Below are positions 37,432 to 47,421 of a DNA stretch of 64,000 nucleotides, piece after piece (the first letter of the stretch is position 1; each line of letters begins with the position of its first letter). Below the pieces are notes generated by a model. It searched no databases, was not told where the DNA came from, and saw only the letters and a list, made by a program, of their open reading frames with translations. Source of the stretch: Pseudomonas sp. B21_DOA (GTDB lineage: Bacteria; Pseudomonadota; Gammaproteobacteria; Pseudomonadales; Pseudomonadaceae). A program made the position numbers and the translations under genes. The stretch lies in NCBI GenBank assembly GCA_030544685.1, contig CP086683.1:3348001-3412000 (forward strand), written 5' to 3'.

Positions 37432-37438
37432 AGCCTGA

Positions 37439-39295
37439 TCACTCCTCCATCACCTCAACCAAACCGCGATCTTCACCCAGGAACCCGCCGCTCTGGTGCT
37501 GCCACAGACGCGCATAGGTGCCGTTCTTCTCCAGCAGTTGCACGTGGGTGCCTTGTTCGATGATGCGGCCTTCGTCCATGACGATCAGTCGGTCCATCGC
37601 TGCAATGGTCGACAAGCGGTGGGCGATGGCGATCACGGTTTTGCCCTGCATCATTTCATCGAGGCTTTCCTGGATCGCGACTTCAACCTCGGAATCCAGC
37701 GCGCTGGTGGCTTCGTCGAGCAACAGGATCGGTGCGTTCTTCAGCATCACCCGGGCGATGGCGATGCGTTGGCGCTGGCCGCCGGAGAGCTTGATTCCGC
37801 GCTCGCCGACCAGCGTGTCGTAACCGCTGTGGCCTTGTTTGTCGCTCAACTGGCTGATAAAGCCATCGGCCTGGGCGTTCACTGCCGCGCGATGGATGTC
37901 TTCGTCGGTGGCGTCCGGGCGACCGTAGGCAATGTTGTCGCGGATCGAACGGTGCAGCAGCGAGGTGTCCTGGGTGACCATGCCGATCACGCTGCGCAGG
38001 CTGTCCTGGGTGACCTCGGCGATGTTCTGCCCATCGATGCGAATCTCGCCGCGATCAACGTCATAGAAGCGCAGCAGCAGGTTGATCAGTGTCGACTTAC
38101 CCGCACCGGAGCGGCCGACCAGGCCGATTTTTTCGCCGGGGCGAATATGCAGGGTCAAGCCGTCGAGCACTTGGCGTTCGCCGTTGTAGTTGAAGCTGAC
38201 ATTGTCGAAAACCACTTCGCCGCCGGCAGGCTCAAGCACTTTGGCATCCGGCGCGTCCTGGACTTTCGGGCCGCTGGTCAGGGTGGCCATGCCGTCCTGG
38301 ACGGTGCCGATGTTTTCGAACAGCGAAGTCATCTGCCACATGATCCAGTGCGACATGCCATTGATGCGCAACGCCATGGCGGTGATCGCCGCGACGGCGC
38401 CGGTGCCGACTTCGCCCTGATGCCACAGCCACAACGCGTAACCACCGGCACCGAGAATCAACGCTACCACCAGCGCCTGATTGACGATTTCGAACTGGCT
38501 CACCAGACGCATCTGGCGGAAGCCGGTGAGCTTGAAATCTTCCATCGCCGCGCGGGCAAAGTGCGCTTCACGCTTGGAGTGCGAGAACAGTTTGACTGTG
38601 GTGATGTTGGTGTAGGCGTCGGCAATCCGCCCGGTCATCGACGAGCGTGCATCGGCCTGTTCCTGGCCGACCTTGCCCAGACGCGGGACGAAATACACCA
38701 TCGCCAGCCCGAACAGAACGATCCACGCCAGAAACGGCAGCATCAGCTTCAGCGCAAAGCCACCGGCCAGCGCGATGATCGCGATGAAGTACACGCCGAT
38801 GCCGGGGAGAATTTCGATCAAGGTGAACAGCACCTCGCGCACCGACAACGCAGTCTGCATGACCTTGGTTGTGACGCGGCCGGAGAACTCGTCGGAGAAG
38901 AACGACAGACTTTGCCGCAGCATCAACCGGTGAAAGTCCCAGCGCAGGCGCAGCGGCAGATTGATCGCGAGGATCTGGTGCTGAACCATCGTGCGCAGCG
39001 CCACCAGACCAATGCTGACTACCAGCACGATGCCGATGCCCCACAACACGCGGCTTTCCTCATCACCGGCGGCGCCGCCGGATTGCCAGGTCGAGAGCAG
39101 ATCCACCACTTGCCCGAGGAAGGAAAACAACCACGCCTCATAGATCGACACGCTGGCGCTGAGCAGGGCAAAGGCGAGGATGTAACCGCGCGCGCCCCGG
39201 GTGCAGGCCCACAAGAAACGCATCAGGCCAACTGGCGGTGGCGGCGCCTCGTCGGGCGGGAAGGGGTCGAGCCTTTCTTCAAACAGGCGAAGCAT
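37439..39295 (-). CDS. ABC exporter, fused membrane and ATPase domains
   Basis: A protein of 618 aa from ATG 39295 (GGAGA about 6 nt upstream; the longer frame to 39517 adds 74 atypical residues). The N-terminal half has six predicted membrane helices. The ATPase half has Walker A GRSGAGKST, signature LSGGQRQRIAIAR, Walker B ILLLDEATSALD, and H-loop AIAHRLST. It is a homodimeric type IV exporter of the MsbA/multidrug group with unknown cargo. It is convergent with the sensor kinase. Confidence 0.92.
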   Translation of the reverse strand: MLRLFEERLDPFPPDEAPPPPVGLMRFLWACTRGARGYILAFALLSASVSIYEAWLFSFLGQVVDLLSTWQSGGAAGDEESRVLWGIGIVLVVSIGLVALRTMVQHQILAINLPLRLRWDFHRLMLRQSLSFFSDEFSGRVTTKVMQTALSVREVLFTLIEILPGIGVYFIAIIALAGGFALKLMLPFLAWIVLFGLAMVYFVPRLGKVGQEQADARSSMTGRIADAYTNITTVKLFSHSKREAHFARAAMEDFKLTGFRQMRLVSQFEIVNQALVVALILGAGGYALWLWHQGEVGTGAVAAITAMALRINGMSHWIMWQMTSLFENIGTVQDGMATLTSGPKVQDAPDAKVLEPAGGEVVFDNVSFNYNGERQVLDGLTLHIRPGEKIGLVGRSGAGKSTLINLLLRFYDVDRGEIRIDGQNIAEVTQDSLRSVIGMVTQDTSLLHRSIRDNIAYGRPDATDEDIHRAAVNAQADGFISQLSDKQGHSGYDTLVGERGIKLSGGQRQRIAIARVMLKNAPILLLDEATSALDSEVEVAIQESLDEMMQGKTVIAIAHRLSTIAAMDRLIVMDEGRIIEQGTHVQLLEKNGTYARLWQHQSGGFLGEDRGLVEVMEE

Positions 39296-39594
39296 TGCGG
39301 TCTCCGAAGTGATCAGGGTGTGGGGATTCTGCCATCTATCGGCGTTGTTGCGGGTTTCAGCGTCGTGTTGCAGATAAATGCTTGTGCCTTGTCTTGACCG
39401 CAGCCAGGCGCAGAAGCTCAACGTAATCATGCCAAGCGCAACCTTTCGTCGCTGATCCAGACCTGACACGGCACGCTCATCAACCTCTTTGAACTCTCGC
39501 GCAAGCTGCTTCGTCATCTTCTATGTGGGGGCTCGAGGCAATGTTGCCGTGTAGCTCCGATTTTCCGTTTTCAAGTCAGAACGCGAGGGGCCAC
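39296..39594. other. Divergent promoter region of ABC exporter and stress operon
   Basis: About 300 bp without a supported gene. It must hold the leftward promoter of the ABC exporter and the rightward promoter of the 39595-41479 operon. No operator was recognised with confidence. Confidence 0.4.
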
Positions 39595-40257
39595 ATGAAT
39601 ACTCAAGACAGCAGGGCAGGCTTTGAACCAGGTGATCCGAACAGCAAGCCTGGACAGGGTTTTGAACATTTGAAGGACGACGTCAATGAAGCAATTGGCG
39701 GCGCGCGGCAACAGGCTGACGCGCAATTCGGACAGTACCGTGACACCGCGGCCGAACAGATAGAAGCACTGGCCCAAGGCGCAAAGAGCTTCGTCTCGGA
39801 GTTGCAGGACAAGGACACGCTGGGCATGTCCGACTACCTGACGGATATGGCGGACTCCATGACCGGGCTGGCGGGCAATCTGCGCGGCAAGAGCGCCGAG
39901 CAGTTGCTGCACGACGCGGCCGATCTGGCACGCAGCAATCCGGGCCTGTTCATCGCCGGCAGCATTGCTATCGGTTTCGGCCTGTCGCGGTTTCTCAAAG
40001 CCGGTACGGCCGCAGCAGCGACGGTCAGCGCCGAACATGATCCGGCGGCGGGAACGACATCGACGCCACCGCCAGCCGATTACGGTGCGCAGCGACCCCA
40101 TGAATCGTCAGTGCCGTCATCGGCCCACGCCAATCCGGGACTGGCCACCGGCATCACTCCGACCTCGCCGAGTGACAGCGATCACCCTCAGATTTTGCCG
40201 CGGCTTCCGTACCGCACGCACCCGACGCCAAAGGAGAACTGTGATGAACAGAGATGA
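39595..40257 (+). CDS. Hypothetical protein of DUF3618/holin-like operon
   Basis: A protein of 220 aa. A hydrophilic, helical N-terminus (GQGFEHLKDDVNEAIGGARQ, resembling CsbD/ElaB-type stress proteins) leads to a single hydrophobic segment at about 117-132 (GLFIAGSIAIGFGLSRFL), then a low-complexity Pro/Ser/Thr tail. ElaB/YqjD-type inner-membrane proteins share this layout. GAGG lies 6 nt before the ATG. It overlaps the holin-like gene by 14 nt, so it is the first gene of a three-gene operon. Confidence 0.7.
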   Translation: MNTQDSRAGFEPGDPNSKPGQGFEHLKDDVNEAIGGARQQADAQFGQYRDTAAEQIEALAQGAKSFVSELQDKDTLGMSDYLTDMADSMTGLAGNLRGKSAEQLLHDAADLARSNPGLFIAGSIAIGFGLSRFLKAGTAAAATVSAEHDPAAGTTSTPPPADYGAQRPHESSVPSSAHANPGLATGITPTSPSDSDHPQILPRLPYRTHPTPKENCDEQR

Positions 40258-40671
40258 ATCTGATCTGAGCGGGGCAAGGCCCCTCGGCCAAACGGATGAC
40301 GCTTCGGTGGTCGGTCTGCTGCGACAACTGTCGCGCGAAGTCCCGGCGTTGTTCACCAAGGAACTGGCGCTGGCCAAAGCCGAACTGCAGAACAGCCTCA
40401 GCACGCTCAAAGCTGGCATCGGCGCGGTGGCCGGTGGCGCAATCGTGTTCCTCGCCGGCTTCATCATTCTGCTGATGTCGGCGGTCTATGGCCTGAGCAT
40501 GTTCATGGCGCCATGGCTGGCCGCGTTGATCGTTGGCGTGGTGGTGATGGTCATTGGTTTCGTCATGCTGCAATCCGGGAAAAACAATTCGAGCCGTCTC
40601 ACTTCAAACCTGATCGCACCCTCGACGCCTTGAACAAGGATCAGGAAGCGCTGCGGAGGAAAGTCTCATGA
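40244..40671 (+). pseudogene. Phage-holin-like (DUF1469/YqjE-type) membrane protein, frameshifted
   Basis: Two membrane segments occur (about residues 60-82 and 88-108: GAVAGGAIVFLAGFIILLMS; LAALIVGVVVMVIGFVMLQS). The upstream helix LFTKELALAKAELQNSLSTL is typical of the YqjE/holin_3_6 group. After QSGKN the expected tail (FEPSHFKPDRTLDALNKDQE) is in another frame, explained by one A missing from the run at 40580-40584. With the frame restored the stop overlaps the next ATG (ATGA). Despite the name, relatives are housekeeping stress proteins of the inner membrane. Confidence 0.8.
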
Positions 40672-41479
40672 AAAGCGAACTGGATATCGAAGCGGAAAAA
40701 GCCCGGAGCAGATCGAGCGCGAAATCGATGCGCAACGCGCGAGCATCGGCAATATCGTCGATCAACTGGAAAGCAAATTCACCCCCGGGCAGATGATCGA
40801 TCAGGCCTGGGGAATGATGCAGAGCAACGGCTCGACGTTCTTCACCAATCTGGGCACCAGCGTGCGCAATAACCCGGTGCCGGCGGTGCTGACTTCCGTG
40901 GGGCTGCTCTGGCTGATGATGAGCCAGAATCGCCCGCCCGTGCCGCAACCAACCTATCGCAGCGGTCCAGATCAGGACAAGGCTGGCGAGTGGGCGGACG
41001 GCTTGGCCGACGGCATCGACAGTGCCCGCGCGCATTTGCACTCGACCACTGACTCGCTGAAGGACGGCTACCAGTCGCTGAAAGGCAAGGCCAGCCACCT
41101 CGGGGAAAACGTCGGTGCAGCGAAGGAAAATCTGACCCATGCGATGCATGACGCCAGTGATCGACTGTCGCGTAATTCGCAAGTGCTCGGCCAGCAATTC
41201 AGCCACCTGCTCAAGGAGCAACCACTGATGGTGGCTGCCGCCGGGGTTGCGCTCGGTGCATTGCTCGGCGCGGCGTTGCCGACTACGTCTACTGAACAGC
41301 GCTACATGGGGCGCACCAGCGCAGGCATGGTGGATAAAGCCAAGCAGAAAGCTCAAGAAGGGTACGAAGCCGTGCGCGACACGGTGACTCGAACCACTGA
41401 ACAAACCGAAGTGGAGACCAAGCCGGAAACGGCGCGGCCTTCGTCTTCCGATTTGTCGCAAGGTCTGGGGACTTCCTGA
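40668..41479 (+). pseudogene. DUF3618 domain protein, frameshifted near its start
   Basis: The start MKSELDIEAEKAR is followed by a frame loss at GG 40705-40706, where one G is missing. The DUF3618 motif then reads REIDAQRASIGNIVDQLESK, followed by FFTNLGTSVRNNPVPAVLTS and a short hydrophobic stretch, a long amphipathic part, and a second hydrophobic segment (LMVAAAGVALGALLGAALP) near the C-terminus. The restored length is about 270 aa. It ends the holin-like operon and is followed by a strong terminator. Confidence 0.8.
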
Positions 41480-41492
41480 CGGTGAGAGATAA

Positions 41493-41522
41493 GGGAGGCC
41501 GCTTATGGGCCTCCCTGTTTTT
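41493..41522 (+). terminator. Rho-independent terminator after the DUF3618 gene
   Basis: GGGAGGCC (41493-41500) pairs with GGCCTCCC (41508-41515) across a 7-nt loop, followed by TGTTTTTG. It ends the rightward stress operon 14 nt after its last stop. Confidence 0.88.
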
Positions 41523-41532
41523 GTCCTGCGGG

Positions 41533-42639
41533 TTAAGCTGCTACGTCGTTCTGCAGGCCTTTCAAATATTCCACCAGCGTCTGCGCACACGCTTCAATCG
41601 CGCCGTCGACCACCAGTTCGAAACCATGGGTATTCTCGGTCGGGATTGCGATGCATCCGGCCTGGGCGCTGATGCCTGAGCTCATCACCGCGCTGGCGTC
41701 GGAGGCGAAATCCACCAGCAGGGCGAACTGTGGATCGAAGCCGCAACGCTTGGCTGCGTCGGCCAAGGCCATGACCACGCCGCGCGAGTAATAGCCTTTC
41801 TGGTCGCCGGTATCGATGATCGGGTCGACGCTCAATCGCGTTGCGTATTCGCTCATCACCGGGCCGACTTCCACGGCGATTGTGGTGTCGCCGGGCAGGT
41901 GTGCAGCGGCGTACATTGCGCCGGCGTTGCTTTCTTCCTCAAGGGTGGTGAAGACGAAGTAGGTGTCGTGCGCCAATTCGGTCCGGCTGCGCTTGAGTTG
42001 CTCGGCGGCCTGGAGCATGGCGACCACAGGCGCGCGGTCATCGAGAAAATGCGCGGCGGTGGCATCACCTACCCGGAACGGCGTGCGCCAGTGCTGGCTG
42101 AGCACAACCCGCGTACCCGGACGCACGCCCATGCCTTGCAGGGTCTGCTGATCATGGCGGGTGATGATGTGCACGTCTTTCCATTCCACCGCGCCGCTCA
42201 TCACATCCTTGCCCTGCGGCGAGCCTGTGGTGGCGTGCATCGAACCGAACGAGAGAACGCCCGGCAGGGTTTGCGCGTCGCCGAGAATATCCACCGGGCA
42301 GGCACCAAAGTTGACCGGATTCGCCCCACCCAACGCCACCACCCGCAACGTGCCGTCCGGCTCGACGCGTTTGACCAGCATGGCGATTTCATCCATGTGG
42401 CCCATGATGCGCACGGCGTACTGGCCATCGGGATCGGGTTCGCGGCCCTTGAGCAGGCCGATGACATTCCCGGCCCGATCGGTCCAGACCTCGTCGCAAT
42501 GGCGCCGCAGTTCTTCCAGGCAGATCGCCCGGACCTCATCCTCCTGACCACCGGGCCCGCGTGCCATGAGCAAACGGCTCAATAGTGTTTGGGTGGATTC
42601 CTGTGTGTCGCGCGGCGAAGGCGTTTGATTATCCGACAT
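41533..42639 (-). CDS. M42-family metallopeptidase
   Basis: A protein of 368 aa from ATG 42639 (AAGGAGG about 10 nt upstream). Metal ligands are visible in IMGHMDEIAMLV, in FLDDRAPVVAML, and in the EEE of FTTLEEESNAGAM; the C-terminal motif is IPTENTHGFELV. M42 peptidases are dinuclear aminopeptidases. In Pseudomonas one member belongs to the NAGGN osmoprotectant cluster, but the amidotransferase and acetyltransferase genes of that cluster are absent here, so this role is open. REP array 1 begins about 110 bp upstream. Confidence 0.88.
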   Translation of the reverse strand: MSDNQTPSPRDTQESTQTLLSRLLMARGPGGQEDEVRAICLEELRRHCDEVWTDRAGNVIGLLKGREPDPDGQYAVRIMGHMDEIAMLVKRVEPDGTLRVVALGGANPVNFGACPVDILGDAQTLPGVLSFGSMHATTGSPQGKDVMSGAVEWKDVHIITRHDQQTLQGMGVRPGTRVVLSQHWRTPFRVGDATAAHFLDDRAPVVAMLQAAEQLKRSRTELAHDTYFVFTTLEEESNAGAMYAAAHLPGDTTIAVEVGPVMSEYATRLSVDPIIDTGDQKGYYSRGVVMALADAAKRCGFDPQFALLVDFASDASAVMSSGISAQAGCIAIPTENTHGFELVVDGAIEACAQTLVEYLKGLQNDVAA

Positions 42640-42747
42640 GCATGCTGACCCTCCTTGCATCGGCGGACGTGTATCGACCGCTCAGAATTTAGGGGGCAGA
42701 TTGGCGGGAAAATTCAGATGGTTTTAGCCCGTTGATTCATATGCAGA

Positions 42748-44226
42748 CCCACAGGATTTTGGTTGGGATGGAGGTCATTGGCGTGCCCCGGATCATTGTG
42801 GGAGCGAGCTTGCTCGCGAAAGCGGTGGTTCAGGCAATGCAGATGTTGAATGTGCCGGCGCCTTCGCGAGCAAGCCCGCTCCCACAGGGATTTTGGTTGG
42901 GATGGAGATTTTTGGTGTGCCCCGGATCATTGTGGGGGAGCCTGCTCCCGAAAGCAATAGTTCAGGCGATGCAGATGTTGAATGTGCTGGCGCCTTCGCG
43001 GGCAAGCCCGCTCCCACAGGAATCTTGGTTGGGATGGGGATCGTTGGTGTGCCCCGGACCATTGTGGGAGCGAGCTTGCTCGCGAAAGCGTTGGTTCAGG
43101 CAATGCAGATGTTGAATGTGCTGACGCCTTCGCGAGCAGGCTCGCTCCCACAGGGAATTTGTCTGGGATGGAGATCGTTGGTGTGCTCCGGATCATTGTG
43201 GGAGTGAGCCTGCTCGCGAAAGCGTTGGTTCAGGCAATGCAGATGTTGAATGTACCGACGCCTTCGCGAGCAGGCTCGCTCCCACAGGGAATTTGTCTGG
43301 GATGGAGATCGTTGGTGTGCTCCGGATCATTGTGGGAGTGAGCCTGCTCGCGAAAGCGGTGGTTCAGGCGATGGTGATGTTGAATGTGCCGGCGCCTTCG
43401 CGGGCAAGCCCGCTCCTACAGGGATTTTGTCTGGGATGGACATCGTTGGTGTGCCCCGAATCATTGTGGGAGCGAGCTTGCTCGCGAAAGCGGTGGTTCA
43501 GGCGATGGTGATGTTGAATGTGCCAACGCCTTCGCGAGCAAGCCCGCTCCCACAGGGATTTTGGTTGGGATGGAGATTTTTGGTGTGCCCCGGATCATTG
43601 TGGGGGAGCCTGCTCGCGAAAGCGGTAGTTCAGGCAATGCAGATGTTGAATGTACCGACGCCTTCGCGAGCAGGCTCGCTCCCACAGGGAATTTGTCTGG
43701 GATGGAGATCGTTGGTGTGCCCCGAATCATTGTGGGAGCGAGCTTGCTCGCGAAAGCGGTGGTTCAGGCGATGGTGATGTTGAATGTGCCAACGCCTTCG
43801 CGAGCAAGCCCGCTCCCACAGGGATTTTGGTTGGGATGGAGATTTTTGGTGTGCCCCGGATCATTGTGGGGGAGCCTGCTCGCGAAAGCGGTGTGTCATC
43901 CAATGTGGATGTATCTGATCTGGCGCCTTCGCGGGCAAGCCCGCTCCCACGGGGATTTTGGTTGGGATGGAGATTGTTGGTGTGCCCCGGATCATTGTGG
44001 GAGCGAGCTTGCTCGCGAAAGCGATGGTTCAGGCAATGCAGATGTTGAATGTACCGACGCCTTCGCGAGCAGGCTCGCTCCCACAGGGATTTTGCCCGGG
44101 ATGGAGATCGTTGGTGTGCCCCGGATCATTGTGGGAGCGAGCTTGCTCGCGAAAGCGATGGTTCAGGCAATGCAGATGTTGAATGTGCCGGCGCCTTCGC
44201 GAGCAAGCCCGCTCCTACAGGAATTA
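42748..44226. repeat. REP array 1: 11 tandem units of about 134 bp
   Basis: Eleven near-identical units follow each other (unit marks at 42795, 42929, 43061, 43195, 43329, 43463, 43597, 43729, 43863, 43994, 44128). Each holds one REP in each orientation: GTGGGAGCGAGCTTGCTCGC and, about 50 nt later, its inverse, with two unit-specific linkers (GGTTCAGGCAATGCAGATG and GGGATGGAGATCGTTGG). The layout is a BIME-type doublet amplified in place. It lies upstream of the M42 peptidase gene and after the end of a LysR gene. No transposase (RAYT) gene is in the window. Confidence 0.92.
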
Positions 44227-44251
44227 GGGTTGGAAAGGACAGTTGGGTTTG

Positions 44252-45145
44252 TCAGCGGTTGTATTTCAGCGCTTCGACAAACGCCGCAAACGCCGCCGAG
44301 CCCTGGCGTCGGTTTGGGTAATACAGGTGATAGCCCTGGAACGTTGGGCACCAGTCACTCAACACCTCCACCAGTCGCCCATCCGCCAGATAGGGCGCGA
44401 CCAATTGCACGGGCACGTACGCTACGCCGATGCCATCTACGGCGGCATTGAGCACATGCATGATGCTGTTGAACACCAGTTGCCCATCGACCTTCACGCT
44501 GAAATCCTGACCCTTGTGCGCAAACTCCCAGGCGTAAATCGCGCCGGCCGGTTGGTGACGGATGTTGATGCAAGTGTGCTCCGTCAACTGATGCGGCGTG
44601 GTGAGTGCCGGATGGCGAGCGAAGTAGTCGGGTGAGGCGACCACCGCCAGGCGCCAGTCCGGGCCGATGCGCACGGCGATCATGTCTTTGCTGATCGATT
44701 CGCCTAGTCGAATGCCGGCGTCGAAGCGTTCCTTGACCACGTTGGTGAAACCGTAATCGACATAAAACTCTAACGTGATGTCCGGATAGTCCCGCAAAAA
44801 CTGCGCAAGCTTCGGCCGGATGCACAGCTCGATCTGATCGTCCGTGCAGGAAATCCGGATCGTGCCGCTGGGCTTGTCGCGCAGTTCACCGAGGGCTTCA
44901 AGCTCGGCGCTGATCTGCTCGAATAGCGGTGCAATCGAACGCACCAAGCGCTCACCCGCTTCGGTCGGCGAAACGTTGCGCGTGGTGCGGGCGAGCAAGC
45001 GAATACCCAGACGCTGCTCCAGCGCGCGAACGGTATGGCTCAGCGCGGAGGGCGTGACGCCGAGGCGAGCGGCGGCTTTGGTGAAGCTCTGCTCCTGCGC
45101 CACGGCCAAAAAGGCCTGGAGATCGTTGACTTTGCCGTTGCTCAT
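44252..45145 (-). CDS. LysR-type transcriptional regulator
   Basis: A protein of 297 aa with the HTH at residues about 17-41 (QSFTKAAARLGVTPSALSHTV), linker RLLARTTRNVSPTEAGERL, and effector domain ending GYHLYYPNRRQGSAAFAAFV. This is the group with frequent control of efflux pumps or oxidoreductases. It is divergent from the MFS gene at 45276 (130 bp between starts), its probable target. Confidence 0.92.
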   Translation of the reverse strand: MSNGKVNDLQAFLAVAQEQSFTKAAARLGVTPSALSHTVRALEQRLGIRLLARTTRNVSPTEAGERLVRSIAPLFEQISAELEALGELRDKPSGTIRISCTDDQIELCIRPKLAQFLRDYPDITLEFYVDYGFTNVVKERFDAGIRLGESISKDMIAVRIGPDWRLAVVASPDYFARHPALTTPHQLTEHTCINIRHQPAGAIYAWEFAHKGQDFSVKVDGQLVFNSIMHVLNAAVDGIGVAYVPVQLVAPYLADGRLVEVLSDWCPTFQGYHLYYPNRRQGSAAFAAFVEALKYNR

Positions 45146-45275
45146 TGCTGAATTTTTCTCAAAAGCACATAAAGATTACCGCTACTAATCAAGTTATTCG
45201 CAATCCGTCAAGCTTTACAGCCTGAGTAACGAGGCGGAAACGCTTCGATCAAATCGTTTCCAAAGAAGGTTTTTC

Positions 45276-46486
45276 ATGACGGCCCAAGTAATTGATAACC
45301 CGACAGCCCAATCCATGGGCGCGTCCACAACCGGCGAGCAACCGGCGTACTGGAGCGGTGTATTCGCGATGACCTTGTGTGTCTTCGCGCTGATCGCTTC
45401 CGAATTCATGCCGGTCAGTCTGCTCACGCCGATGGCCACGGACCTGCACATCAGCGAAGGCCTGGCCGGTTACGGCATCGCTATCTCCGGCGCCTTCGCC
45501 GTGCTGACCAGCCTGACGATCGCCAGGCTCGCCGGTTCGATGGACCGCAAGAACCTGTTGCTGCTGTTGACGGCGCTGATGTGCGCTTCCGGGCTGGTGG
45601 TCGGTCTGGCGCCCAACTACACGGTGTACATGATCGGCCGCGCGCTGATCGGCGTGGTGATCGGCGGTTTCTGGTCGATGTCGGCGGCACTGGCCATGCA
45701 TCTGGTGCCATCGGCCAGCGTGCCCAAGGCGCTGGCCATTTTTAACAGCGGCAACGCGCTGGCGACCGTCGTGGCGGCGCCGTTGGGCAGTTATCTGGGC
45801 AGCGTGATTGGCTGGCGCGGGGCGTTTTTCTGTCTGATACCGGTCGCGGTGATTGCGCTGCTCTGGCAATGGATCAGTTTGCCGGCGCTCCCCGCCGCGC
45901 CGCGCAAGGTGAGCGCAGGCAATGTCCTTGCGTTGTTGAAAAGCCGCCGGGTGGCATTCGGCATGTTCGGCGCCGGCTTGTTCTTCATGGGGCAGTTTGT
46001 GCTGTTCACTTACCTGCGACCGTTTCTGGAAACCGTGACGCGGGTCGACGTTTCAGTGTTGTCGATGATTCTGCTGGTGATTGGCGTGGCCGGATTTATC
46101 GGCACCGCCGTCATCGGCTCGGTGCTCAAGGCTGGCCTGTACAGGGTGGTGATCGCCATTGCGCTGCTGATGGCGATGATCGCTGTGGCGCTGATCGGGC
46201 TGGGCAGCTCGCTGGTCGCGACGTTCGTGTTGCTGGGCTTGTGGGGATTGATCGCCACGGCGGCGCCGGTGGGCTGGTGGTCGTGGCTGGCGCGCACGCT
46301 GCCCGACGATGCCGAAGCCGGCGGTGGGTTGATGGTGGCGGTGGTGCAGTTGTCGATCGCTTCGGGCTCGACCGTCGGTGGTCTGCTGTTCGACGGCAGC
46401 GGATATCGGCTGACCTTTTCGCCAGCGCGGCATTGCTGGTGCTGGCGGCGCTGATGACCTGGTTGACGTCGCGGGAGACGGCCTGA
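45276..46486 (+). pseudogene. MFS efflux transporter, frameshifted at the 3' end
   Basis: Twelve membrane helices are predicted. The start FALIASEFMPVSLLTPMATDL and the motif ARLAGSMDRKNLL mark the AraJ/NepI-like (DHA1) group. The last helix is read only after adding one T to TTTT at 46416-46419 (GYRLTF, then FASAALLVLAALM). The restored length is about 403 aa. It probably exports sugars, nucleosides or toxic compounds under the divergent LysR regulator. Confidence 0.85.
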
Positions 46487-46487
46487 A

Positions 46488-46646
46488 TCAGCTTTCGGTG
46501 TTCTCGGCCGACGCCTGCGCCGCTTCGGCTTCCAGCTTCAAACGATCAGCCTTGCAGATGTATTTGGGCTTTTTCGGCGCCAGTTTGGCGTTGGCCTTTT
46601 TGGCCTTTTCCTTGAATAACTGCTGCAGCTTCTTTTGGCGATTCAT
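46488..46646 (-). CDS. DUF2986 family small protein
   Basis: A protein of 52 aa, extremely Lys-rich: MNRQKKLQQLFKEKAKKANA, then KPKYICKADRLKLEAEAA. It matches the short proteobacterial family DUF2986, of unknown function. The ATG at 46646 is where the family begins; a longer frame to 46757 has no similarity. It converges with the MFS gene, almost touching its stop. Confidence 0.8.
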   Translation of the reverse strand: MNRQKKLQQLFKEKAKKANAKLAPKKPKYICKADRLKLEAEAAQASAENTES

Positions 46647-46771
46647 GAGTTTTCGATCAGGGGTGGAGAGGGTGGGAATCCTGACGCAAGGCCGAGTGGT
46701 CAGCAAGGGGAAATCCACTAAGCTGAGCACTATGCTCGACTCAAGAGCCCGGCACACTTAAGGAACCGCCC

Positions 46772-47272
46772 ATGAGAAAACTTCGCAGATTGGTTGCCGC
46801 GCTGTCCTGCCTCGCGCTGGTGGTTGGCAGCACGACGGCGCTGGCCGACCCCGGCAATGGCAAGGGCCAGGGTGGTCAGGGAGGCCAGGGCAACGGCAAG
46901 GGCAAACCGCAGAACATGCAGGATCACGGCAAACAGGGTGGGGGTGGCCAGGGTAATGGCAACAAAGGCGAGCCATCCTCTGGCAATCGCGGCGGTGGTC
47001 CGAGCGTTGATCGCGGCAATATTCTCGGCATCATCGGCGGCTATCGCGGCGAATACTGGAATCCGGGGCCGCCGCTGCCGCCGGGTATTCAAAAGAATCT
47101 GGCACGGGGCAAACCGCTGCCACCGGGCATCGCCAAGAAGCTGGACGGGCGTCTGCTTGGCCATTTGCCGCACTATGACGGCTACGAATGGCAACAGGTG
47201 GGCACCGATCTGATTCTCGTTGCGCTGGCCACCGGGCTGATCTACGAGGTGCTCAACGGCGCGTTCGATTGA
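46772..47272 (+). CDS. CigR/RcnB-like periplasmic protein
   Basis: A protein of 166 aa. A signal peptide is at residues 1-25 (LVAALSCLALVVGSTTALAD), followed by a Gly/Gln/Asn-rich low-complexity part (about 26-80), then the conserved region PPLPPGIQKNLARGKPLPPG, repeated as GKPLPPGIAKKLDG, and a C-terminal hydrophobic strand. This resembles the RcnB/CigR family of periplasmic proteins. The function in Pseudomonas is unknown. It has its own terminator just after. Confidence 0.82.
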   Translation: MRKLRRLVAALSCLALVVGSTTALADPGNGKGQGGQGGQGNGKGKPQNMQDHGKQGGGGQGNGNKGEPSSGNRGGGPSVDRGNILGIIGGYRGEYWNPGPPLPPGIQKNLARGKPLPPGIAKKLDGRLLGHLPHYDGYEWQQVGTDLILVALATGLIYEVLNGAFD

Positions 47273-47282
47273 TTTTTCAAAG

Positions 47283-47310
47283 GGAGTGGCAGCACGTGCC
47301 GCTCTTTTTT
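47283..47310 (+). terminator. Rho-independent terminator after the CigR-like gene
   Basis: GAGTGGCA pairs with TGCCGCTC (one G-T pair) around a short loop and is followed by TTTTTT. It lies about 12 nt after the stop. Confidence 0.85.
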
Positions 47311-47421
47311 GTACCCATAGCTGCATAAAATGCAGCAATGAACTGCATTCAGGCTGGCTTGTTCGTTGAAGGCTGAGCTTTCAGACTGAGCTCAACGGTT
47401 AACGAATGAATGGAGATGACC

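Noticed and set aside
37496-39397. 633-aa plus-strand ORF opposite the ABC exporter
   Set aside because: Antisense shadow of a high-GC gene; the minus strand carries all ABC motifs.
42732-44321. Long and overlapping ORFs across REP array 1
   Set aside because: They are repeat translations (ARESGGSG.., LLAKAVVQAM..) created because the unit length keeps frames open for part of the array.
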